Below, piece after piece: positions 1 through 13,563 of a stretch of 64,000 nt of DNA (its first letter is position 1; the number at the start of each line of letters is the position of its first letter). Made by a program: the position numbers and the translations under genes. This DNA comes from Petrolisthes cinctipes (Eukaryota; Arthropoda; Malacostraca; Decapoda; Porcellanidae): the NCBI GenBank assembly GCA_033782935.1, contig JAWQEG010000508.1:491501-555500 (forward strand). Direction: 5' to 3'. The notes below the pieces were generated by a model. It had not been told where the DNA came from and did no database searches. It saw nothing but the letters and a program-made list of their open reading frames with translations.

Positions 1-1249
1 CTTTGGGCATCTAAAATATCGATTTTCAGCATGTTTTGGGCCTGTATTTTGAAAATACTCTAACACTGAGTAGGCATGTACAGATTGCTTCTGGGACCCC
101 AAAATATCGAATTTTCGGGTGTTTAAGGCCAGAATTTGAGATATAAACGGGTACAGAAGATGCATGCACATATCGACTTTTGTGCACCTAAAAGATCGAT
201 TTTCAGTATGTTTTGAGCATGTATTTTGAAAATACTCTAACACGGAGTAGGCATGTACAGATCGCTTCTGGGACCCCTAAATATCGAATTTTCGGGTGTT
301 TTGGGACTGAATTTGAGATATCGACTTTTTGGCACCTAAAAGATCGATTTTTAGCATGTTTTTAACCTATATTTTGAAAATATTCTAGCACTGAGTAGGC
401 ATGTACAGATTGCTTCTGGGACCCCAAAATATTGAATTTTCGGGTGTTTTGAGCCTGAATTTGAGATATAAACGGGTACAGAAGATACATGCACATATTG
501 ACTTTGGGCATCAAAAATATCGATTTTCAGCATGTTTTGGGCCTGAATTTTGAAAATACTCTAACACGGAGTAGGCATGTACAGATCGCTTCTGGGACCC
601 CAAAATATCGAATTTTCGGGTGTTTAGGGCCAGAATTTGAGATATAAACGGGTACAGAAGATGCATGCACATATCGACTTTTGGGCACCTAAAAGATCGA
701 TTTTCAGTATGTTTTTGGCCTGTATTTTGAAAATACTCTAACACGGAGTAGGCATGTACAGATACCTTCTGGGACCTCTAAATATCGAATTTTCGGGTGT
801 TTTGGGACTGAATTTGAGATATCGATTTTTTGGCACCTAAAATGTCGATTTTTAGCATGTTTTTAGCCTATATTTTGAAAATATTCTAGCACTGTGTAGG
901 CATGTACAGATTGCTTCTGGGACCCCAAAATATTGAATTTTCGGGTGTTTTGAGCCTGAATTTGAGATATAAACGGGTACAGAAGATACATGCACATATT
1001 GACTTTGGGCATCTAAAATATCGATTTTCAGCATGTTTTGGGCCTGTATTTTGAAAATACTCTAACACTGAGTAGGCATGTACAGATTGCTTCTGGGACC
1101 CCAAAATATTGAATTTTCGGGTGTTTTGAGCCTGATATTGAGATATAAACGGGTACTGAAGATGCATGCACATATCGACTTTTGTGCACCTAAAAGATCG
1201 ATTTTCAGTATGTTATGAGCATGTATTTTGAAAATACTCTAACACGGAG

Positions 1250-1261
1250 TGTACATGTACA
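1250..1261. other. Perfect 12-bp palindrome in a variant landmark
   Basis: In this type 6 monomer the landmark GTAGGCATGTAC is altered, giving the perfect palindrome TGTACATGTACA. The same variant occurs once more, at 11,267-11,278, exactly 10,017 bp away in the homologous monomer. It is useful as a marker of common origin; no function is implied. Confidence 0.85.
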
Positions 1262-1394
1262 AATCGCTTCTGGGACCCCTAAATATCGAATTTTCGGGTG
1301 TTTTGGGACTGAATTTGAGATATCGACTTTTTGGCACCTAAAAGATCGGTTTTTAGCATGTTTTTAGCCTATATTTTGAAAATATTCTAGCACT

Positions 1395-1396
1395 GT
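1395..1396 (+). other. 10-bp landmark deletion, first of eight
   Basis: At the junction from a 148-bp monomer into the next, CACTG joins directly to TACAGAT. The expected sequence is CACTG, ten further bases ending in CATG, then TACAGAT. The same event is seen at about 7,072, 9,919, 11,412, 12,228, 13,219, 25,299 and 25,938. I found none to the right of 26 kb. Confidence 0.88.
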
Positions 1397-4300
1397 ACAG
1401 ATTGCTTGTGGTACCCCAAAATATTGAATTTTCGGGTGTTTTGAGCCTGAATTTGAGATATAAACGGGTACAGAAGATACATGCACATATTGACTTTGGG
1501 CATCAAAAATATCGATTTTCAGCATGTTTTGGGCCTGAATTTTGAAAATACTCTAACACGGAGTAGGCATGTACAGATCGCTTCTGGGACCCCAAAATAT
1601 CGAATTTACGGGTGTTTAGGGCCAGAATTTGATATATAAACGGGTACAGAAGATGCATGCACATATCGACTTTTGGGCACCTAAAAGATCGATTTTCAGT
1701 ATGTTTTTGGCCTGTATTTTGAAAATACTCTAACACGGAGTAGGCATGTACAGATACCTTCTGGGACCTCTAAATATCGAATTTTCGGGTGTTTTGGGAC
1801 TGAATTTGAGATATTGATTTTTTGGCACCTAAAATGTCGATTTTTAGCATGTTTTTAGCCTATATTTTGAAAATATTCTAGCACTGTGTAGGCATGTACA
1901 GATTGCTTCTGGGACCCCAAAATATTGAATTTTCGGGTGTTTTGAGCCTGAATTTGAGATATAAACGGGTACAGAAGATACATGCACATATTGACTTTGG
2001 GCATCTAAAATATCGATTTTCAGCATGTTTTTGGGCCTGTATTTTGAAAATACTCTAACACTGAGTAGGCATGTACAGATTGCTTCTGGGACCCCAAATT
2101 ATCGAATTTTCGGGTGTTTAAGGCCAGAATTTGAGATATAAACGGGTACAGAAGATGCATGCACATATCGACTTTTGGGCACCTAAAAGATCGATTTTCA
2201 GTATGTTTTTGGTCTGTATTTTGAAAATACTCTAACACGGAGTAGGCATGTACAGATACCTTCTGGGACCTCTAAATATCGAATTTTCGGGTGTTATGGG
2301 ACTGAATTTGAGATATCGATTTTTTGGCACCTATAATATCGATTTTTAGCATGTTTTTAGCCTATATTTTGAAAATATTATAGCACTGTGTAGGCATGTA
2401 CAGATTGCTTCTGGGACCCCAAAATATTGAATTTTCGGGTGTTTTGAGCCTGAATTTGAGATATAAACGGGTACAGAAGATACATGCACATATTGACTTT
2501 GGGCATCTAAAATATCGATTTTCAGCATGTTTTGGGCCTGTATTTTGAAAATACTCTAACACTGAGTAGGCATGTACAGATTGCTTCTGGGACCCCAAAA
2601 TATTGAATTTTCGGGTGTTTTGAGCCTGAATTTGAGATATAAACGGGTACTGAAGATGCATGCACATATCGACTTTTGTGCACCTAAAAGATCGATTTTC
2701 AGTATGTTTTGAGCATGTATTTTGAAAATACTCTAACACGGAGTAGGCATGTACAGATCGCTTCTGGGACCCCTACATATCGAATTTTCGGGTGTTTTGG
2801 GACTGAATTTGAGATATCGACTTTTTGGCACCTAAAAGATCGATTTTTAGCATGTTTTTAGCCTATATTTTGAAATTATTCTAGCACTGGGTAGGCATGT
2901 ACAGATTGCTTCTGGGACCCCAAAATATTGAATTTTCGGGTGTTTTGAGGCTGAATTTGAGATATAAACGGGTACAGAAGATACATGCACATATTGACTT
3001 TGGGCACCAAAAATATAGATTTTCAGCATGTTTTGGGCCTGAATTTTGAAAATACTCTAACACGGAGTAGGCATGTACAGATCGCTTCTGGGACCCCAAA
3101 ATATCGAATTTTCGGGTGTTTAGGGCCAGAATTTGAGATATAAACGGGTACAAAAGATGCATGCACATATCGACTTTTGGGCACCTAAAAGATCGATTTT
3201 CAGTATGTTTTTGGCCTGTATTTTGAAAATACTCTAACACGGAGTAGGCATGTACAGATCGCTTCTGGGACCCCAAAATATTGAATTTTCGGGTGTTTTG
3301 GGACTGAATTTGAGATATCGACTTTTTGGCACCTAAAAGATCGATTTTTAGCATGTTTTTAGCCTATATTTTGAAAATATTCTAGCACTGAGTAGGCATG
3401 TACAGATTGCTTCTGGGACCCCAAAATATTGAATTTTCGGGTGTTTTGAGCCTGAATTTGAGATATAAACGGGTACAGAAGATACATGCACATATTGACT
3501 TTGGGCATCTAAAATATCGATTTTCAGTATGTTTTGAGCATGTATTTTGAAAATACTCTAACACGGAGTAGGCATGTACAGAACGCTTCTGGGACCCCTA
3601 AATATCGAATTTTCGGGTGTTTTGGGACTGAATTTGAGATATCGACTTTTTGGCACCTAAAAGATCGATTTTTAGCATGTTTTTAGCCTATATTTTGAAA
3701 ATATTCTAGCACTGAGTAGGCATGTACAGATTGCTTCTGGGACCCCAAAATATTGAATTTTTGGGTGTTTTGAGCCTGAATTTCAGATATAAATGGGTAC
3801 AGAAGATACATGCACATATTGACTTTGGGCACCAAAAATATCGATTTTCAGCATGTTTTGGGCCTGAATTTTGAAAATACTCTAACACGGAGTAGGCATG
3901 TACAGATCGCTTCTGGGACCCCAAAATATCGAATTTTCGGGTGTTTAGGGCCAGAATTTGAGATATAAACGGGTACTGAAGTTGCATGCACATATCGACT
4001 TTTGGGCACCTAAAAGATCGATTTTCAGTATGTTTTTGGCCTGTATTTTGAAAATACTCTAACACGGAGTAGGCATGTACAGATACCTTTTGGGACCTCT
4101 AAATATCGAATTTTCGGGTGTTTTGGGACTGAATTTGAGATATCGATTTTTTGGCACCTAAAATGTCGATTTTTAGCATGTTTTTAGCCTATATTTTGAA
4201 AATATTCTAGCACTGTGTAGGCATGTACAGATTGCTTCTGGGACCCCAAAATATTGAATTTTCGGGTGTTTTGAGCCTGAATTTGAGATATAAACGGGTA

Positions 4301-5149
4301 CAGAAGATACATGCACATATTGACTTTGGGCATCTAAAATATCGATTTTCAGCATGTTTTGGGCCTGTATTTTGAAAATACTCTAACACTGAGTAGGCAT
4401 GTACAGATTGCTTCTGGGACCCCAAAATATTGAATTTTCAGGTGTTTTGATCCTGAATTTGAAATATAAACTGGTACTGAAGATGCATGCACATATCGAC
4501 TTTTGTGCACCTAAAAGATCGATTTTCAGTATGTTTTGAGCATGTATTTTGAAAATACTCTAACACGGAGTAGGCATGTACAGGTCGCTTCTGGGACCCC
4601 TAAATATCGAATTTTCGGGTGTTTTGGGACTGAATTTGAGATATCGACTTTTTGGCACCTAAAAGATCGATTTTTAGCATGTTTTTAGCCTATATTTTGA
4701 AAATATTCTAGCACTGAGTAGGCATGTACAGATTGCTTCTGGGACCCCAAAATATTGAATTTTCGGGTGTTTTGAGCCTGAATTTGAGATATAAACGGGT
4801 ACAGAAGATACATGCACATATTGACTTTGGGCACCAAAAATATCGATTTTCAGCATGTTTTGGGCCTGAATTTTGAAAATACTCTAACACGGAGTAGGCA
4901 TGTACAGATCGCTTCTGGGACCCCAAAATATCGAATTTTCGGGTGTTTAGGGCCAGAATTTGAGATATAAACGGGTACAGAAGATGCATGCACATATCGA
5001 CTTTTGGGCACCTAAAAGATCGAGTTTCAGTATGTTTTTGGCCTGTATTTTGAAAATACTCTAACACGGAGTAGGCATGTACAGATACCTTCTGGGACCT
5101 CTAAATATCGAATTTTCGGGTGTTTTGGGACTGAATTTGAGATATCGAT

Positions 5150-7996
5150 TTTTTGGCACCTAAAATGTCGATTTTTAGCATGTTTTTAGCCTATATTTTG
5201 AAAATATTCTAGCACTGTGTAGGCATGTACAGATTGCTTCTGGGACCCCAAAATATTGAATTTTCGGGTGTTTTCAGCCTGAATTTGAGATATAAACGGG
5301 TACAGAAGATACATGCACATATTGACTTTGGGCACCAAAAATATCGATTTTCAGCATGTTTTGGGCCTGAATTTTGAAAATACTCTAACACGGAGTAGGC
5401 ATGTACAGATCGCTTCTGGGACCCCAAAATATTGAATTTTCGGGTGTTTTGAACCTGAATTTGAGATATAAACGGGTACAGAAGATACATGCACATATTG
5501 ACTTTGGGCACCAAAAATATCGATTTTCAGCATGTTTTGGGCCTGAATTTTGAAAATACTCTAACACGGAGTAGGCATGTACAGATCGCTTCTGGGACCA
5601 CAAAATATCGAATTTTCGGGTGTTTAAGGCCAGAATTTGAGATATAAACGGGTACCGAAGATGCATGCACATATCGACTTTTGGGCACCTAAAAGATCGA
5701 TTTTCAGTATGTTTTTGGCCTGTATTTTGAAAATACTCTAACACGGAGTAGGCATGTACAGATACCTTCTGGGACCTCTAAATATCGAATTTTCGGGTGT
5801 TATGGGACTGAATTTGAGATATCGATTTTTTGGCACCTATAATATCGATTTTCAGCATGTTTTGGGCCTGAAATTTGAAAATACTTTAACACGGAGTAGG
5901 CATGTACAGATCGCTTCTAGGACCCCAAAATATTGAATTTTCGGGTGTTTAGGGCCAGAATTTGAGATATAAACGGGTACAGAAGATACATTCACATATT
6001 GACTTTGGGCATCAAAAATATCGATTTTCAGCATGTTTTGGGCCTTAATTTTGAAAATACTCTAACACGGAGTAGGCATGTACAGATCGCTTCTGGGACC
6101 CCAAAATATCGAATTTTCGGGTGTTTAGGGCCAGAATTTGAGATATAAACAGGTACAGAAGATGCATGCACATATCGACTTTTGGGCACCTAAAAGATCG
6201 ATTTTCAGTATGTTTTTGGCCTGTATTTTGAAAATACTCTAACACGGAGTAGGCATGTACAGATACCTTCTGGGACCTCTAAATATCGAATTTTCGGGTG
6301 TTTTGGGACTGAATTTGAGATATCGATTTTTTGGCACCTAAAATGTCGATTTTTAGCATGTTTTTAGCCTATATTTTGAAAATATTCTAGCACTGTGTAG
6401 GCATGTACAGATTGCTTCTGGGACCCCAAAATATAGAATTTTCGGGTGTTTTGAGCCTGAATTTGAGATATAAACGGGTACAGAAGATACATGCACATAT
6501 TGACTTTGGGCATCTAAAATATCGATTTTCAGCATGTTTTGGGCCTGTATTTTGAAAATACTCTAACACTGAGTAGGCATGTACAGATTGCTTCTGGGAC
6601 CCCAAAATATCGAATTTTCGGGTGTTTAAGGCCAGAATTTGAGATATAAACGGGTACAGAAGATACATGCACATATTGACTTTGGGCACCAAAAATATCG
6701 TTTTTTAGCATGTTTTGGGCCTGAATTTTGAAAATACTCTAACACGGAGTAGGCATGTACAGATCGCTTCTGGGACCCCAAAATATTGAATTTTCGGGTG
6801 TTTAGGGCCAGAATTTGAGATATAAACGGGTACAAAAGATGCATGCACATATCGACTTTTGGGCACCTAAAAGATCGATTTTCAGTATGTTTTTGGCCTG
6901 TATTTTGAAAATACTCTAACACGGAGTAGGCATGTACAGATCGCTTCTGGGACCCCTAAATATCGAATTTTTGGGTGTTTTGGGACTGAATTTGAGATAT
7001 CGACTTTTTGGCACTTAAAAGATCGATTTTTAGCATGTTTTTAGCCTATATTTTGAAAATATTCTAGCACTGTACAGATTGCTTCTGGGACCCCAAAATA
7101 TTGAATTTTCGGGTGTTTTGAGCCTGAATTTGAGATATAAACGGGTACAGAAGATACATGCACATATTGACTTTGGGCATCTAAAATATCGATTTTCAGC
7201 ATGTTTTGGGCCTGTATTTTGAAAATACTCTAACACTGAGTAAGTATGTACAGATTGCTTCTGGGACCCCAAATTATTGAATTTTCGGGTGTTTTGAGCC
7301 TGAATTTGAGATATAAACGGGTACTGAAGATGCATGCACATATCGACTTTTGTGCACCTAAAAGATCGATTTTCAGTATGTTTTGAGCATGTATTTTGAA
7401 AATACTCTAACACGGAGTAGGCATGTACAGATCGCTTCTGGGACCCCTAAATATCGAATTTTCGGGTGTTTTGGGACTGAATTTGAGATATCGACTTTTT
7501 GGCACCTAAAAGATCGATTTTTAGCATGTTTTTAACCTATATTTTGAAAATATTCTAGCACTGAGTAGGCATGTACAGATTGCTTCTGGGACCCCAAAAT
7601 ATTGAATTTTCGGGTGTTTTGAGCCTGAATTTGAGATATAAACGGGTACAGAAGATACATGCACATATTGACTTTGGGCACCAAAAATATCGATTTTCAG
7701 CATGTTTTGGGCCTGAATTTTGAAAATACTCTAACACGGAGTAGGCATGTACAGATCGCTTCTGGGACCCCAAAATATCGAATTTTCGGGTGTTTAGGGC
7801 CAGAATTTGAGGTATAAACGGGTACAGAAGATGCATGCACATATCGACTTTTGGGCACCTAAAAGATCGGTTTTCAGTATGTTTTTGGCCTGTATTTTGA
7901 AAATACTCTAACACGGAGTAGGCATGTACAGATACCTTCTGGGACCTCTAAATATCGAATTTTCGGGTGTTTTGGGACTGAATTTGAGATATCGAT
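5150..7996 (+). repeat. Tandem duplication of 2,847 bp, copy 1
   Basis: Marker positions recur exactly 2,847 bp later. Edges are uncertain by about 130 bp because flanking monomers are alike. Monomer order: 1-like (5,219), 1 with a type 2 front (5,395), 2 (5,571), 3/1 hybrid (5,748), 2/1 hybrid (5,896), 2 (6,072), 3 (6,249), 4 (6,397), 2/1 hybrid (6,573), 2 (6,749), 6 (6,926), 4 with 10-bp deletion (~7,072), 5 (7,240), 6 (7,417), 1 (7,565), 2 (7,741), 3 (7,918). The density of hybrids is the highest in the window. Confidence 0.88.
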
Positions 7997-10843
7997 TTTT
8001 TGGCACCTAAAATGTCGATTTTTAGCATGTTTTTAGCCTATATTTTGAAAATATTCTAGCACTGTGTAGGCATGTACAGATTGCTTCTGGGACCCCAAAA
8101 TATTGAATTTTCGGGTGTTTCCAGCCTGAATTTGAGATATAAACGGGTACAGAAGATACATGCACATATTGACTTTGGGCACCAAAAATATCGATTTTCA
8201 GCATGTTTTGGGCCTGAATTTTGAAAATACTCTAACACGGAGTAGGCATGTACAGATCGCTTCTGGGACCCCAAAATATTGAATTTTCGGGTGTTTTGAG
8301 CCTGAATTTGAGATATAAACGGGTACAGAAGATACATGCACATATTGACTTTGGGCACCAAAAATATCGATTTTCAGCATGTTTTGGGCCTGAATTTTGA
8401 AAATACTCTAACACGGAGTAGGCATGTACAGATCGCTTCTGGGACCACAAAATATCGAATTTTCGGGTGTTTAAGGCCAGAATTTGAGATATAAACGGGT
8501 ACAGAAGATGCATGCACATATCGACTTTTGGGCACCTAAAAGATCGATTTTCAGTATGTTTTTGGCCTGTATTTTGAAAATACTCTAACACGGAGTAGGC
8601 ATGTACAGATACCTTCTGGGACCTCTAAATATCGAATTTTCGGGTGTTATGGGACTGAATTTGAGATATCGATTTTTTGGCACCTATAATATCGATTTTC
8701 AGCATGTTTTGGGCCTGAAATTTGAAAATACTTTAACACGGAGTAGGCATGTACAGATCGCTTCTAGGACCCCAAAATATTGAATTTTCGGGTGTTTAGG
8801 GCCAGAATTTGAGATATAAACGGGTACAGAAGATACATGCACATATTGACTTTGGGCATCAAAAATATCGATTTTCAGCATGTTTTGGGCCTGAATTTTG
8901 AAAATACTCTAACACGGAGTAGGCATGTACAGATCGCTTCTGGGACCCCAAAATATCGAATTTTCGGGTGTTTAGGGCCAGAATTTGAGATATAAACAGG
9001 TACAGAAGATGCATGCACATATCGACTTTTGGGCACCTAAAAGATCGATTTTCAGTATGTTTTTGGCTTGTATTTTGAAAATACTCTAACACGGAGTAGG
9101 CATGTACAGATACCTTCTGGGACCTCTAAATATCGAATTTTCGGGTGTTTTGGGACTGAATTTGAGATATCGATTTTTTGGCACCTAAAATGTCGATTTT
9201 TAGCATGTTTTTAGCCTATATTTTGAAAATATTCTAGCACTGTGTAGGCATGTACAGATTGCTTCTGGGACCCCAAAATATTGAATTTTCGGGTGTTTTG
9301 AGCCTGAATTTGAGATATAAACGGGTACAGAAGATACATGCACATATTGACTTTGGGCATCTAAAATATCGATTTTCAGCATGTTTTGGGCCTGTATTTT
9401 GAAAATACTCTAACACTGAGTAGGCATGTACAGATTGCTTCTGGGACCCCAAAATATCGAATTTTCGGGTGTTTAAGGCCAGAATTTGAGATATAAACGG
9501 GTACAGAAGATACATGCACATATTGACTTTGGGCACCAAAAATATCGTTTTTTAGCATGTTTTGGGCCTGAATTTTGAAAATACTCTAACACGGAGTAGG
9601 CATGTACAGATCGCTTCTGGGACCCCAAAATATCGAATTTTCGGGTGTTTAGGGCCAGAATTTGAGATATAAACGGGTACAAAAGATGCATGCACATATC
9701 GACTTTTGGGCACCTAAAAGATCGATTTTCAGTATGTTTTTGGCCTGTATTTTGAAAATACTCTAACACGGAGTAGGCATGTACAGATCGCTTCTGGGAC
9801 CCCTAAATATCGAATTTTTGGGTGTTTTGGGACTGAATTTGAGATATCGACTTTTTGGCACTTAAAAGATCGATTTTTAGCATGTTTTTAGCCTATATTT
9901 TGAAAATATTCTAGCACTGTACAGATTGCTTCTGGGACCCCAAAATATTGAATTTTCGGGTGTTTTGAGCCTGAATTTGAGATATAAACGGGTACAGAAG
10001 ATACATGCACATATTGACTTTGGGCATCTAAAATATCGATTTTCAGCATGTTTTGGGCCTGTATTTTGAAAATACTCTAACACTGAGTAAGTATGTACAG
10101 ATTGCTTCTGGGACCCCAAATTATTGAATTTTCGGGTGTTTTGAGCCTGAATTTGAGATATAAACGGGTACTGAAGATGCATGCACATATCGACTTTTGT
10201 GCACCTAAAAGATCGATTTTCAGTATGTTTTGAGCATGTATTTTGAAAATACTCTAACACGGAGTAGGCATGTACAGATCGCTTCTGGGACCCCTAAATA
10301 TCGAATTTTCGGGTGTTTTGGGACTGAATTTGAGATATCGACTTTTTGGCACCTAAAAGATCGATTTTTAGCATGTTTTTAACCTATATTTTGAAAATAT
10401 TCTAGCACTGAGTAGGCATGTACAGATTGCTTCTGGGACCCCAAAATATTGAATTTTCGGGTGTTTTGAGCCTGAATTTGAGATATAAACGGGTACAGAA
10501 GATACATGCACATATTGACTTTGGGCACCAAAAATATCGATTTTCAGCATGTTTTGGGCCTGAATTTTGAAAATACTCTAACACGGAGTAGGCATGTACA
10601 GATCGCTTCTGGGACCCCAAAATATCGAATTTTCGGGTGTTTAGGGCCAGAATTTGAGGTATAAACGGGTACAGAAGATGCATGCACATATCGACTTTTG
10701 GGCACCTAAAAGATCGGTTTTCAGTATGTTTTTGGCCTGTATTTTGAAAATACTCTAACACGGAGTAGGCATGTACAGATACCTTCTGGGACCTCTAAAT
10801 ATCGAATTTTCGGGTGTTTTGGGACTGAATTTGAGATATCGAT
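7997..10843 (+). repeat. Tandem duplication of 2,847 bp, copy 2
   Basis: Repeats the monomer order of the preceding block, including its private hybrids at 8,595, 8,743 and 9,420 and the 10-bp deletion at about 9,919. I noticed at least seven single-base differences between copies, for example GGTACCGAAG versus GGTACAGAAG (5,65x/8,49x) and ACATTCAC versus ACATGCAC (5,99x/8,83x). That suggests roughly 99.7% identity, but I have not aligned every base. Confidence 0.88.
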
Positions 10844-13563
10844 TTTTTGGCACCTAAAATGTCGATTTTTAGCATGTTTTTAGCCTATATTTTGAAAATA
10901 TTCTAGCACTGTGTAGGCATGTACAGATTGCTTCTGGGACCCCAAAATATTGAATTTTCGGGTGTTTTGAACCTGAATTTGAGATATAAACGGGTACAGA
11001 AGATATATGCACATATTGACTTTGGGCATCTAAAATATCGATTTTCAGCATGTTTTGGGCCTGTATTTTGAAAATACTCTAACACTGAGTAGGCATGTAC
11101 AGATTGCTTCTGGGACCCCAAAATATTGAATTTTTGGGTGTTTTGAGCCTGAATTTGAGATATAAACGGGTACTGAAGATGCATGCACATATCGACTTTT
11201 GTGCACCTAAAAGATCGATTTTCAGTATGTTATGACCATGTATTTTGAAAATACTCTAACACGGAGTGTACATGTACAGATCGCTTCTGGGACCCCTAAA
11301 TATCGAATTTTCGGGTGTTTTGGGACTGAATTTGAGATATCGACTTTTTGGCACCAAAAAGATCGGTTTTTAGCATGTTTTTAGCCTATATTTTGAAAAT
11401 ATTCTAGCACTGTACAGATCGCTTCTGGGACCCCAAAATATCGAATTTTCGGGTGTTTAGGGCCAGAATTTGAGATATAAACGGGTACAGAAGATGCATG
11501 CACATATCGACTTTTGGGCACCTAAAAGATAGATTTTCAGTATGTTTTTGGCCTGTATTTTGAAAATACTCTAACACGGAGTAGGCATGTACAGATACCT
11601 TCTGGGACCTCTAAATATCGAATTTTCGGGTGTTTTGGGACTGAATTTGAGATATCGATTTTTTGGCACCTAAAATGTCGATTTTTAGCATGTTTTTAGC
11701 CTATATTTTGAAAATATTCTAGCACTGTGTAGGCATGTACAGATTGCTTCTGGGACCCCAAAATATTGAATTTTCGGGTGTTTTGAGCCTGAATTTGAGA
11801 TATAAACGGGTACAGAAGATACATGCACATATTGACTTTGGGCATCTAAAATATCGATTTTCAGCATGTTTTGGGCCTGTATTTTGAAAATACTCTAACA
11901 CTGAGTAGGCATGTACAGATTGCTTCTGGGACCCCAAAATATCGAATTTTCGGGTGTTTAAGGCCAGAATTTGAGATATAAACGGGTACAGAAGATGCAT
12001 GCACATATCGACTTTTGGGCACCTAAAAGATCGATTTTCAGTATGTTTTTGGCCTGTATTTTGAAAATACTCTAACACGGAGTAGGCATGTACAGATACC
12101 TTCTGGGACCTCTAAATATCGAATTTTCGGGTGTTATGGGACTGAATTTGAGATATCGATTTTTTGGCACCTATAATATCGATTTTTAGCATGTTTTTAG
12201 CCTATATTTTGAAAATATTCTAGCACTGTACAGATTGGTTTTGGGACCCCAAAATATTGAATTTTCGGGTGTTTTGAGCCTGAATTTGAGATATAAACGG
12301 GTACAGAAGATGCATGCACATATTGACTTTGGGCATCTAAAATATCGATTTTCAGCATGTTTTGGGCCTGTATTTTGAAAATACTCTAACACTGAGTAGG
12401 CATGTACAGATTGCTTCTGGGACCCCAAAATATTGAATTTTCGGGTGTTTTGAGCCTGAATTTGAGATATAAACGGGTACTGAAGATGCATGCACATATC
12501 GACTTTTGTGCACCTAAAAGATCGATTTTCAATATGTTTTGAGCATGTATTTTGAAAATACTCTAACACGGAGTAGGCATGTACAGATCGCTTCTGGGAC
12601 CCCTACATATCGAATTTTCGGGTGTTTTGGGACTGAATTTGAGATATCGACTTTTTGGCACCTAAAAGATCGATTTTTAGCATGTTTTTAGCTTATATTT
12701 TGAAATTATTCTAGCACTGGGTAGGCATGTACAGATTGCTTCTGGGACCCCAAAATATTGAATTTTCGGGTGTTTTGAGGCTGAATTTGAGATATAAACG
12801 GGTACAGAAGATACATGCACATATTGACTTTGGGCACCAAAAATATAGATTTTCAGCATGTTTTGGGCCTGAATTTTGAAAATACTCTAACACGGAGTAG
12901 GCATGTACAGATCGCTTCTGGGACCCCAAAATATCGAATTTTCGGGTGTTTAGGGCCAGAATTTGAGATATAAACGGGTACAGAAGATGCATGCACATAT
13001 CGACTTTTGGGCACCTAAAAGATCGATTTTCAGTATGTTTTTGGCCTGTATTTTGAAAATACTCTAACACGGAGTAGGCATGTACAGATCGCTTCTGGGA
13101 CCCCTAAATATCGAATTTTCGGGTGTTTTTGGACTGAATTTGAGATATCGACTTTTTGGCACTTAAAAGATCGATTTTTAGCATTTTTTAGCCTATATTT
13201 TGAAAATATTCTAGCACTGTACAGATTGCTTCTGGGACCCCAAAATATTGAATTTTCGGGTGTTTTGAGCCTGAATTTGAGATATAAACGGGTACAGAAG
13301 ATACATGCACATATTGACTTTGGGCATCTATAATATCGATTTTCAGCATGTTTTGGGCCTGTATTTTGAAAATACTCTAACACTGAGTAGGCATGTACAG
13401 ATTGCTTCTGGGACCCCAAAATATTGAATTTTCGGGTGTTTTGAGCCTGAATTTGAGATATAAACGGGTACTGAAGATGCATGCACATATCGACTTTTGG
13501 GCACCTAAAAGATCGATTTTCAGTATGTTTTGAGCATGTATTTTGAAAATACTCTAACACGGA
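10018..13563 (+). repeat. Older copy of the window's first ~3.5 kb
   Basis: Its first ~825 bp overlap the end of the preceding duplication copy. It matches the start of the window at an offset of 10,017 bp up to about 11,400. The offset then falls to 9,841 after loss of one 176-bp monomer, and to about 9,830 after a further 10-bp deletion. Shared private variants support common origin: the palindrome at 11,267, CCTACATATCG in type 6 (12,60x, 2,77x) and AAAATATAGATTTTC in type 1. Monomers from 10,913: 4, 5, 6, deletion-fused 2 (~11,412), 3 (11,581), 4, 2-like (11,905), 3 variant (12,082), 4 with 10-bp deletion (~12,228), 5, 6, 1, 2, 6 (13,074), 4 with 10-bp deletion (~13,219), 5 (13,387). Confidence 0.8.

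Larger units (their letters stand above)
1..5150 (+). repeat. Left irregular block with hybrid monomers
   Basis: Monomer starts and types as read: tail of 4 (1), 2/5 hybrid (70), 6 (247), 1 (395), 2 (571), 3 (748), 4 (896), 5 (1,072), 6 (1,249), 1 with a 10-bp deletion (~1,395), 2 (1,563), 3 (1,740), 4 (1,888), 2-like (2,064), 3 variant with ATAATATCG (2,241), 4 (2,389), 5 (2,565), 6 (2,742), 1 (2,890), 2 (3,066), 6 (3,243), 4/5 hybrid (3,391), 6 (3,568), then regular 1-2-3-4-5-6 from 3,716, with type 1 again at 4,718, 2 at 4,894 and 3 at 5,071. The HOR is recognisable but repeatedly broken by single-monomer exchanges. Confidence 0.85.

Noticed and set aside
5754..5936. Plus-strand 60-codon frame repeated at 8,601-8,783
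   Set aside because: It is the same satellite sequence copied by the 2,847-bp duplication; conservation is explained by recent duplication and not by selection on protein.
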